A DNA stretch of 64,000 bases, from NCBI GenBank assembly GCA_027922465.2, contig BQMF02000650.1:62001-126000 (forward strand), read 5' to 3'. This document shows, piece by piece, positions 55,678 through 64,000 of this stretch (its first letter is position 1; every line of letters starts with the position of its first letter). The notes beneath the pieces are model-generated. The model worked only from the letters and a program-made list of their open reading frames with translations. It was not told the DNA's origin and did not search any database. Source of the DNA: Turritopsis dohrnii. Its lineage: Eukaryota; Cnidaria; Hydrozoa; Anthoathecata; Oceaniidae. The translations under genes were made by a program, and so were the position numbers.

Positions 55678-56708
55678 TCTATATATTAATAGCCGATTCT
55701 CTGTCTGTTTGTTTGTTTGTTTGTTTGTTTGTAAGTCACGCAAAATGGTAGATTGAGTTGTGAGCGAATTTATTTCTTTTTTTGTGTGCGACGTGAGTTC
55801 GAAGCAAATACATTGCAACCCCAATCGAACGTGACTTTTTTTGGCTGATGAACTAATAGGAATAACGTTTTGTTTTTATCATTATTGTTAGTTTTATATT
55901 CCACGTTGACTTGGCTTTGAAGACAGTATATCAACTAAATACAAAGAAACTAACTGATTAAACATTTTGGACAAAAAGCAGCAGTGGCACAACGTGGCAG
56001 CATGTGCGGTTTGCCAGTGTATCCTAACGCTTTCCTGACTGTCTGAGACGGGTGAACTTTTTTCGAGCAATCAAAATGTTTAAAAACCGATAGGTAAAAA
56101 AAAGAGAATCATGAAACAAAATATTTGATTTTTTTTGCTTTTGTCTTAATAGTTGTCTTGATTTCTTTTAATCGATTTCTTTTAATCTATTTTAATCTGA
56201 TCGAACGTTTTTTATTCACTTCATTCATTTAGCACGTGCATATTTTTCTCCTCCCGTGTGATCTTTTTAAGAAGAGAAACCATTTTTTCACCTACTTCTG
56301 ACAGCACCTTCTGACAGCACCCATGTTAGAGCGCGTAAAACAAAAGCTAATAATAAGTTAAGAAGTTTTTTCTCTCTGCGTTTTGAGTGTATTGTTAAAC
56401 TGATATTTGATTGGTTTAAAATCGTAAATAAAAACTACGTGAAGTTCACGTTCGGAATGCATTGTGTAAAGCAAGAAAGTCTACTGACATTTTAAATTCG
56501 ACCGTGACAATGAACGGCTGAGTTAAGAACATGCAAGATCTGAAACACCAGGAACGTATTTCTCTTCACGTGAAAACGAGCTTTATTAAGCGATAAAGCC
56601 AGCAGCAAAGGAAGTCTTATCGCTGATTTTAAGTGCAATAATTTGGAGCAGGTGGTGATACAACGCAGGCTGAACATGGGCGGCGAGCGACGCCGCCTTG
56701 GCGGCTAG
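55678..56708 (+). mobile_element. Helitron unit 2.2 (long type)
   Basis: 1031 bp. The 3' 250 bp match unit 1.3 (TACGTGAAGTTCACGTTCGG, GATACAACGCAGGC). Carries an internal duplication of CTTCTGACAGCAC near 56295. Confidence 0.86.
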
Positions 56709-57579
56709 TCTATATATTAATAGCCGATTCTCTGTTTGTTTGTTTGTTTGTGCGTTTGTTTGTTTGTAAGTCACGCAAAATGGTAGATTGAGTTGTGAGC
56801 GAAATTATTTCTTTTTTTGTGTGCGACGTGAGTTCGAAGCAAATATATACATTGCAACCCCAATCGAACATGACTTTTTTTGGCTGATGAACTAATAGGA
56901 ATAACGTTTCGTTTTTATTATTTTGTTAGTTTTATATTCCACGTTGACTTGGCTTTGAAAACAATACATCAACTAAATACAAAGAAACTAACTGATTAAA
57001 TATTTTGTACAAAAAGCAGCCGTGGCAGAACGTGGTAGCATCTCGGTTTGCCAGTGTATCCTAACGTATCCTTGCCTGACTGTCTGAGACGGGTGAACTT
57101 TTTTTTCGAGTAATCAAAATGTTTAAAAACCTATAGGTAAAAAAAGAGTATCATAAAACAAAATTTTTTTTTTTTGCTTTTGTCATAATAGTTGTCTTTA
57201 ATCGATTTCTTTTAATCTATTTTATTTTATATCAGATCGAACGTTTTTTTTATTCACTTGATTCATTTAGCACGTGCCTTTTCTTCTCTCCTCCCGTGTG
57301 ATCTTTTTAAGAAGAGAAACCATTTCCCCCTTACGTTTGATAGCACCCATGTTAGAGCGCGTAACTTTTTTAAAACAAAAGTTAATAAAAAGTTGAAGTT
57401 TTCTCTCCATATGTTTTGAGTGTATTGTTACACTGATAAAAGATTGGTTTTACCAGAGGTTGTGACTTCGAATCTGCTTCTGGTTGTACGAGCCGTTTAT
57501 AAGGAAATTTGACGTTTACTGATACAGTGATACAGAGCAGGTGGACATGGGCGGCGAGCGACGCCGCCTTGGCGGCTAG
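56709..57579 (+). mobile_element. Helitron unit 2.3 (short type)
   Basis: 871 bp, same layout as unit 1.1, intact terminal hairpin and CTAG. Confidence 0.86.
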
Positions 57580-57601
57580 TCTATATATTAATAGCCGATT
57601 C

Positions 57602-57646
<45 letters not shown>

Positions 57647-58434
57647 TTGTTTGTAAGTCACGCAAAATGGTAGATTGAGTTGTGAGCGAAATTATTTCTT
57701 TTTTAGTGTGCGACGTGAGTTTGAAGCAAATACATTGCAACCCCAATCGAATGTGACTTTTTTTGGCTGATGAACTAATAGGAATAACGTTTTGCTTTTA
57801 TTATTATGTCAGTTTTATATTCCACGTATACTTGGCTTTGAAAACAATACATCAACTAAAAACTAACTGATGAAACATTTTGGACAAAAAGCAGCAGTGG
57901 CACAACGTGGCAGCATGTGCGGTTTGCCAGTGTATCCTAACGCTTTCCTGACTGTCTGAGACGGGTGAACTTTTTTCGAACAATCAAAATGTTTAAAAAC
58001 CGATAGGTAAAAAAAAGAGAATCATGAAACAAAATATTTTTTTTTGCTTTTGTCTTCATAGTTGTCTTAATTTCTTTTAATCGATTTCTTTTAATCTATT
58101 TTAATCTGATCGAACGTTTTTTATTCACTTCATTCATTTAGCACGTGCATTTTTTTCTCTCCTCCCGTGTGATCTTTTTAAGAAGAGAAACCATTTCCCC
58201 CTTACGTTTGATAGCACCCATGTTAGAGCGCGTAACTTTTTTAAAACAAAAGTTAATAAAAAATTGAAGTTTTTATACGTTTTGAGTGTATTGTTTCACT
58301 GCTGAAAGATTGGTTTTACCAGAGGTTGTGACTTCGAATCTGCTTCTGGTTGAACACAAGTTGTACGAGCCGTTTATAAGGAAATTTGACGTTTATTGAT
58401 ACAGTAATACAGAGCAGGTGGCCTTGGCGGCTAG
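57580..58434 (+). mobile_element. Helitron unit 2.4 (short type, hairpin deleted)
   Basis: 855 bp with the longest (CTGT)n tract (57601-57642). Its terminal region is shortened to GGTGGCCTTGGCGGCTAG: the upstream arm of the large hairpin is lost. Confidence 0.84.
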
Positions 58435-58800
58435 TAATAGTTTAATAGTGTTGTGAAAGTCTTCAATCCCATACAGCCTTTTTTACAAATGATTTTGGTT
58501 CACTTCTATCGAATATCATTTTATTCTACATGTGAACCATAAGTCATATTTTGGGAATTGTGATAGACCTGTTCTCACGTAAGCAACAAGAACAGAATGG
58601 ATAGTCATTCAAATATCTTGAAAATTAGCCTAAAGCTATTTCCTCTAGACCTGATGCGGAAATTGTTCAAGCCCTGAGGCTTCTAGTTCAACTTAACATA
58701 AGTTTTATTCTTAACGTCTAGAGATTCGAATTAGAGAGACTTTCTATAATTCGAACCTTTTTGTTATTCGGACGAAAACTTTTGCCCTTATGATTCCAAC
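58435..58800. other. spacer with short dispersed repeats
   Basis: Contains a block (58605-58695) similar to 43525-43615 and another (58720-58795) loosely similar to 1886-1985. No gene. Confidence 0.45.
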
Positions 58801-59317
58801 TACAGTGGAACCTCCAATAACGGTCACCTACATACATTGGTCACCTCCTGATAAGCGGCCAGAAAAGAAAGTCCCCGCTGAATTTATTGTCAAACTCTTA
58901 TAAAAAAATCCTCCCTACATCGGTCACCTCCTATCAACGGCCAAACGGCCACTTTCTATTGTTCCAATGTCTAATTTCATTTTATGCAAGCAAATGAATG
59001 GGAAAATAAAAAAAATGTTATTTACAATATTTATTTACAAAAATAAAGTCAAGTCAAGCAGCCTTATCTATTGTAGATGATTTGAACAACTTTTGTAAAA
59101 CATTAGGTGCTGCTGACTGAATGCGCTTTGAATCTTATCACACTACGACTTGAAGCACTTAGGCTCAATAATGCTGTGTTTATTTTGATCATGAATCATT
59201 CTTTATGCCCCTAAAAAAAAGTATATTCATATAAAACCTCCATACATCGGTCACCTCAAATGCAACGGCCACTAAGCTGGATTCCCCAAAGCGGCCGCTA
59301 TTAGAGATTCCGCTGTA
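58801..59317. mobile_element. pogo/Tigger-like MITE, copy 2
   Basis: Element 58803-59315 between TA dinucleotides. It starts CAGTGGAACCTCCAATAACG and ends TTAGAGATTCCGCTG. It is co-linear with 7328-7881, sharing AAAATAAAGTCAAGTCAAGC and CATCGGTCACCTC. Some indels, no coding capacity. Confidence 0.82.
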
Positions 59318-60111
59318 GTAATAAAAAAATGTGATTATTTTTGGCTGAGCGATGCGAATTAGATAAAGCGTTTCAATCGATTTTCTCATCATTTCAACAA
59401 AAGACACAAAACTTGACAGAATTTAAATTTAACAAAAAAAGCACTACAATTTACAAAGGAAATGTCAACGTAGACTTTCATGCAAAATGAGCATGTGAAA
59501 ATTTCTATATCAATCTTAATTGCTAGTCTCATAACGAATACTTTTGCTACCTTGACGGCATCGAGAAACTGGCGTACATGTAATCAAGCCTTCAATATTG
59601 GTAACTTAACATTCCTTTTAAACGAACAATCCTAAATCACGCGAAACTTAGGGGAAACTGCTCCTTTTCGAAATACAATATTCTTGAGGGAAAAAAATTC
59701 CTTAGAAAGGTCTTCTCCAATTACTTTCTGCAGTTTGCTTAGAATTTCTTTCAACTGGTCCATGCAAAGAACCACTAATTTTTATCAGTCATTAAGAACT
59801 TCTTACACATTTTATGATGATGTACACAAGCAACAACAAATCATAAAATAAATCATAGTCAAAAGAAAAAAGCGTTTTTTTCTTTTGACTATGAATAAAT
59901 CCATGATACGTACAATTTCCATATTAAATCGACAAAAAATTCATCTCACGAAACTTTCTTAATTTAATAACAAAACATACAAATATACCTTTTCAATAAA
60001 CAATCCTATTTCACAATATTATTGCAATCTTATCTTCTATTGATTATATTTACAATAATTTCTGACAATCAGTTAGATTCAGGATTCCGACCTGTGGGTT
60101 CCAAATCTTTC
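59318..60111. other. 3' side of GPCR C, contains a hairpin
   Basis: AT-rich downstream DNA of the minus-strand receptor. No gene recognised. A strong hairpin lies at 59854-59893. Confidence 0.5.
59854..59893. repeat. 18-bp-stem perfect hairpin downstream of GPCR C
   Basis: CATAGTCAAAAGAAAAAA pairs with TTTTTTCTTTTGACTATG around a 4-nt loop (GCGT). It lies about 220 bp past the receptor stop on the receptor's 3' side. Confidence 0.85.
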
Positions 60112-61104
60112 TCATGTAATTGTTAATTCGGATGTGCTTTTAGTCGCACCGCTATCCAAGCAATGTGGATTATTCTCTGTGGTACTTTCATTATCAAGTT
60201 GCGTTCGTCCAAAACATTTTCGGAAGTAATACACAACCGTCTGTCGGAACGGCTTCAACCGAACAGTATAAATGAATGGATTCATACAGCTATTTACAGA
60301 GATCAACAGAAACGCAAAATCACGTAACCAGTGACGTAGCAAGCAACTACAACGGGAACAATACTGTAAAATATATATCAACACTGTTGCTGGGAAATAT
60401 GTGAGACAAAACAAAGCAAGAACAACTAAAAATGTTCTTGTCACTTTCTTCTCCATGATTGAACGTTTCAACAAAAAATCTTCACCAGCCGTTGAACCAC
60501 ATCTCATTCGGTCTTTGAGTTCTTTGGTATTTTTACGAAGGAAAACATAGATACGAATATAAGTAAAAATCATGACCAGTGAGGCTACAATAATACATGT
60601 GTTAGCATACACCATCAAATAATCGATAAAACCAACTTTGAAATAAATGAAAGGTATAGTTAAAGAGAACAGCCATATCACCACCGATATACACAAACAT
60701 CGTTTCCAACTCATGTACTTTCGATATTTCAGTGGAAATGTAACAGCAAAATATCTATCCACTGACAAAGCGATAATTCCCAAAATACTGGCTGTGACAG
60801 AAATAAAGAAGGTTATATGAAATGCTTTTGCTGGATCATCTTGAACTTCTCTGAAATACTCTCTCACATGCACAAATATACCCAAAGGTTGATTGGCAAT
60901 ACCGACAATCAAATCAGCAATGGCCAAATTCACGACAAAATAATTAAAAGGAGTGTGGAGCTTTTTCAATGGATCTCGTACGACAATAAATACGATTATA
61001 GCATTTCCCGTTGTTGTTATCAAACTCATGAAAGAGAATGTTGTAGCAGTAATCAATGATAACTCTTTTGGTGCCCAAACTGAACCACATCTAAAGGCAG
61101 ACAT
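60112..61104 (-). CDS. class A GPCR paralogue C (intronless)
   Basis: 330 residues. TM1 GNAIIVFIV, TM2 LAIAD, TM3 DRY, TM6 FCLTYFP, TM7 NPFIY. The N-terminal Cys6 and third-loop cysteines (CSRCSC) are kept, and the TM3 cysteine and TM5 proline are absent. The middle third (DDPAKAFHITF through IRIY) is almost identical in protein to receptor A, while the N terminus and tail (GRTQLDNESTTENN) are the most divergent of the set. Its flanks do not match the A/B duplication, so it is an older paralogue in opposite orientation. The ATG context differs from A/B (preceded by TTTAAA). Confidence 0.9.
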   Translation of the reverse strand: MSAFRCGSVWAPKELSLITATTFSFMSLITTTGNAIIVFIVVRDPLKKLHTPFNYFVVNLAIADLIVGIANQPLGIFVHVREYFREVQDDPAKAFHITFFISVTASILGIIALSVDRYFAVTFPLKYRKYMSWKRCLCISVVIWLFSLTIPFIYFKVGFIDYLMVYANTCIIVASLVMIFTYIRIYVFLRKNTKELKDRMRCGSTAGEDFLLKRSIMEKKVTRTFLVVLALFCLTYFPATVLIYILQYCSRCSCLLRHWLRDFAFLLISVNSCMNPFIYTVRLKPFRQTVVYYFRKCFGRTQLDNESTTENNPHCLDSGATKSTSELTIT

Positions 61105-61580
61105 TTTAAATTAGTATTTGCTTCACTTATGTCATTTTGCGAACGAGCCGTTTCAACACTAAGACGTTTTTCGCTGCTATCATCCGAATGTTTTCCAATT
61201 ACGTTGCTGACAGAGGAGTTGGTAAGGCTACGATCACACTAGAATAAAAATTGCAATTTATTTTTGTGTGGCAGCCGTTTTATTAATCCGCTTATTAATC
61301 AATTTCGGGATCTTTTATAGACAAACTATTGTAAACAAAAAGGCAACCTTTTAGAGTTTTATTCGATGCTAATTATATCTGCGTGTTCAATCATTCTGAA
61401 ATGTTCAGAGTGTGAACAAGGATTTCAAACATTATCTCCGATTACGTTCTTAGATTTTCATTGTGTTGTTAACATGAGTTGAAGTTCAAACATTGGAGCA
61501 GAAATGAATGATTTGTTGACAGAACAAAACCGAAAATCGATTCGAAAATAGATTCTGTTTATTTTCAAATTATGATTTCA
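61105..61580. other. 5' side of GPCR C, probable promoter
   Basis: AT-rich upstream DNA of the minus-strand receptor. No TATA or initiator can be assigned with confidence and no gene is seen. Confidence 0.45.
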
Positions 61581-62243
61581 ATTACACGCTTTTTTTATAA
61601 GAACCAGTAAAATCTGACCTGAGGCTGGCTGTTCTTATTTTTTTGAGCCTTTTTCATCCTGAATTGTTCTTATTTTGTTCTTTGTTTTAAGAACAAAGTT
61701 TCAGATTTCAACCTCATTTTTTTCTTATTTACGGAATAAATAAATGTTTTTAGAAAAAAACAAGTGTTGTTCCTTCTGAGTCAAATTAATTTGTAATGCA
61801 GCGTGGTAGTGAAATAAATTTATATTAAAAATGGTAGCAACGTGCCAACTATGCGTGATGAGATGTAGATAGCAGTACGAATTATTATGACCTTATTTAC
61901 TCCAGACCGGAAGATCAAAGTCTCTTGTAAGACAAGCCCATAACTACATAATACAGGCCGCTAGTCGCGCCGTTATTAATAAATTTCGCACATCGTATTG
62001 TAGGTGAGAAAAGACGCGATCACAAGTGAAAACAAAATTACATATAATTTTAAACTGTTTATCATTGAAAGAGAATCATGTTGTTCTTATTTTATAAGAA
62101 AATTCAGGCTCAGGCTGTTCTTAATTTTTGAAACATTGATTTGAACCTCAGTTTGTTCTTATTTTGTTCTTTTATTTTTTGACCAAATCCGAGGCTCGCG
62201 TTCTTATAAAATTGTTCTTATAAAAAAAGAAGAAGCGTGTAAT
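61581..62243. mobile_element. MITE-like TIR element
   Basis: Ends ATTACACGCTTTTTTTATA and the complement (GAAGCGTGTAAT) are inverted. GTTCTTAT repeats near both ends (about ten copies). No coding capacity. The TSD is not clear, so the superfamily is undetermined. Confidence 0.65.
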
Positions 62244-62880
62244 GGTTCAGGTTGACGCGCGATTATCTTGTAAAGTAGATTTAACCTGACAACTAAGCAA
62301 GCTGAAAAGCACAGCTGCATTAATAGAATTACATGCACAAAACATTCCAGATCGCCTCTTAGAAGTCGGTGATTCAAATGACTTTTCTTTAACCCTTGAT
62401 GTTCAAGGAATTATTCAATACTTAAAAAATTATAGTCACTCTGTCACGAATTAAATGCGGATATTTATGAATGGTCACTAAACTTACTGCGTCATTTTGT
62501 TTATGTCCACTATCTCGTTTCTAATCTACATCGTTTCCGTGAACTTTACGCTTGATAAAATAATTTTTTACGAAGATTTTCTTAGAAGTTTCTAGTCGTA
62601 AAACGACACTGCAAACGTCACTAATGTTTCCTAAGTTATGATGTTTTAGTAACAAAGTTATTGTAGCTATAAACAACTTCTTGCATAATAGGGAAATCCG
62701 GAAATATGGAATCCTTTTGCAGTTTTTACCTAATATGTCGTGTACTACCCCAGTGGACAAATTTGTTGAAAAATCTCTGGGAAGGAGTACATGCTTCTGG
62801 TCGTATTGAATAGACCTTTTCAAGAATTACGTCACAACAAACAACGTTTCGTTTCCAAACTGAACAATAAACAATAAAGT
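62244..62880. other. spacer, no supported gene
   Basis: Minus frames at 62521-62823 and 62726-62920 have no recognisable domain. Nothing else is seen. Confidence 0.5.
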
Positions 62881-62881
62881 T

Positions 62882-63242
62882 TGGCGCCGTAGTATAGTGG
62901 TTATCACTCTCGCATTTCATGCGGGAGATCGGAGTTCAATTCCCCATGGCGGCGATTCACCATGCGCGAGTGAATGTACCATAGCGCCGGGTCGACCCAT
63001 GCCATGTGAGGGAAATTGGGTGATGATCATATCCCTGATACATCGGGTGTTGCAGGAGGTCATCCAGAAGAGCACAGGTCCTTGATTGGGTTTGTGTCAC
63101 TCATCATTGCACTCATGAGAGTGTCAAATACTTCGGAGCCTCCAACCTAAGCCGTGGCCCTTCCTGGAAAGCAGATGCAATAGCAACTGAGTGAGGCTAG
63201 CCACGTAAAACAATACCAAATAAATAAATAAATAAATAAATA
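62882..63242 (+). repeat. tRNA-derived SINE, full length
   Basis: The head (62882-62955) resembles tRNA-Glu: A box TAGTATAGTGG, anticodon arm CTCGC-ATTTCAT-GCGGG (anticodon TTC) and a B-box-like GAGTTCAATTCC. Acceptor and T stems are no longer paired, so it is not a working tRNA. A 230-bp body follows, and the tail is (AAAT)n at 63220-63242. Pol III promoter boxes make retrotransposition by LINE machinery likely. Confidence 0.8.
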
Positions 63243-63243
63243 A

Positions 63244-63810
63244 GACGTTAGTGCTGTTTAAAAAGAAAAACGAGACTACAAGGGGAAATATTTTCACGAA
63301 ATTCTCTTATTAAGGTTCAACACGTTATAATCCATAAACTTAGAAAGGAGGCGATGATGTAATGCAATGATGTAATTTATGAAAAGGTCTATTTTTGACA
63401 ATTTTTGCCCACTGCTTTACTTTGTTTTGCATTGACCCTACAATTTTCAAAAAAAAAAATCATTTTGTAATCATATTGGGTGTTACCATATGAATGATTG
63501 AAATAATCCCAGGTTAAACATGGCATTTCAAGTATTTCGCAATCCGTAGATTTAATTTTATTTAATTTGCCAAAAAAGTCAGGTTCAATTCAGAATGGAG
63601 TATAATAAATTTATAAACCACTTTATAAAAGAATGTACTTTATAGTTGAATCTATCAAGCCACCTAAGCCCTAAAATAACACAAAAAACACGTAGTGTAA
63701 TGAGTACTTTACTGAAAGCATTCTTTAAATAAATAAACAGTTGTGGTAAATAACGAGAAATTTTGTTTCGAAACAGCGTTTTGTAAAAGAAATAAGCAAA
63801 TCAATTCGAG
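63244..63810. other. 5' flank of GPCR D
   Basis: AT-rich DNA upstream of the fourth receptor. No gene or clear promoter element is recognised. Confidence 0.45.
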
Positions 63811-64000
63811 ATGTCTGCATTTAAATGTGGTTCAGTTTGGGCTCCAAAAGAGTTATCGCTGTTTACCGCTACGTCCTCGTCTTTCATAACTTTGATAGCT
63901 AGTGTTGGAAATGCTCTGATTATATTCATTGTCATACGAGATCCGTTAAAAAAGCTTCACACTCCTTTTAATTATTTTGTCGTGAATTTGGCAATAGCTG
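63811..64000 (+). CDS. class A GPCR paralogue D, truncated by window end
   Basis: The first 63 codons are present: MSAFKCGSVWAPKELSL, TM1 with GNALIIFIV, the RDPLKKLHTPFNYF loop and the start of TM2 (NLAIA). The start resembles paralogue C (SVWAPKEL) and TM1 resembles A/B. It extends beyond the window. Same inferred function as the other three. Confidence 0.88.
   Translation, partial: MSAFKCGSVWAPKELSLFTATSSSFITLIASVGNALIIFIVIRDPLKKLHTPFNYFVVNLAIA

Larger units (their letters stand above)
54817..58434 (+). mobile_element. head-to-tail Helitron array 2 (four units)
   Basis: Units are 54817-55677, 55678-56708, 56709-57579 and 57580-58434, each joined directly. The first ends CCAG instead of CTAG. 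The array is inserted between A (54816) and T (58435). Order is short, long, short, short. Tracts of (CTGT)n/(TTTG)n at each 5' end vary in length. Confidence 0.88.

Noticed and set aside
62882..62955. Functional tRNA-Glu (TTC) gene
   Set aside because: Acceptor and T stems do not pair and the sequence runs into a SINE body with an (AAAT)n tail.

Overview
The window is AT-rich metazoan nuclear DNA, most likely from a cnidarian. That placement is an inference. It rests on intronless class A GPCR paralogues of a kind I associate with anthozoans and hydrozoans, on BEL/Pao, DIRS and Penelope-like retroelements, and on Helitron, EnSpm-like, P-like, hAT-like and pogo-like DNA transposons. I saw no bacterial-style operon or CRISPR array.

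Host genes are few. Four single-exon paralogous receptors lie at 11064-12068 (+), 44460-45458 (+), 60112-61104 (-) and 63811-64000 (+, cut by the window end). They lack the usual TM3 cysteine and the TM5 proline, and they carry cysteines at the N terminus and in the third extracellular loop. That pattern resembles melanocortin/S1P/cannabinoid-type receptors. The first two sit in a segmental duplication: about 3 kb and uninterrupted at 43826-46860, but stretched to about 10 kb at 6460-16820 by later transposon insertions. A fifth gene at 3764-4526 (-) has four tiny exons, all joined by phase-1 introns. It encodes a 64-residue precursor with a signal peptide, an acidic pro-segment and a very basic tail.

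Mobile DNA fills most of the rest. 6741-10643 is a TIR element that holds a pogo-like MITE and a decayed P-type element with 31-bp TIRs and an 8-bp target duplication. 12824-15868 is a hAT-like insertion. 17194-23680 is an EnSpm/CACTA-like element with a tnp2-type transposase and an eight-exon companion gene; a Helitron at 19246-20125 splits the transposase and leaves the frame on both sides intact. 24250-28110 is a second EnSpm-type element, with 172-bp repeats and a nested intact mariner-type transposon. 29849-43340 is a head-to-tail array of five Helitron units. The last unit is split by a BEL/Pao element (33367-42716, TSD CATAA), whose two LTRs are themselves invaded at the same (TA)n site by Penelope-like sequence. 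47268-51622 is a DIRS-type tyrosine-recombinase retroelement. 51922-54231 holds two TIR elements, 54817-58434 a second Helitron array of four units, and 58803-59315 a second copy of the pogo-like MITE. 61581-62243 is another TIR element and 62882-63242 a tRNA-derived SINE.

The insertions can be ordered by nesting, and the paired GPCR duplication supplies an empty-site control for several of them. The items most worth following up are the small secreted peptide gene, the Helitron concatemers with two mutually exclusive 3' hairpins, and the 118-bp perfect palindrome with ribozyme-like motifs in the BEL/Pao LTR.
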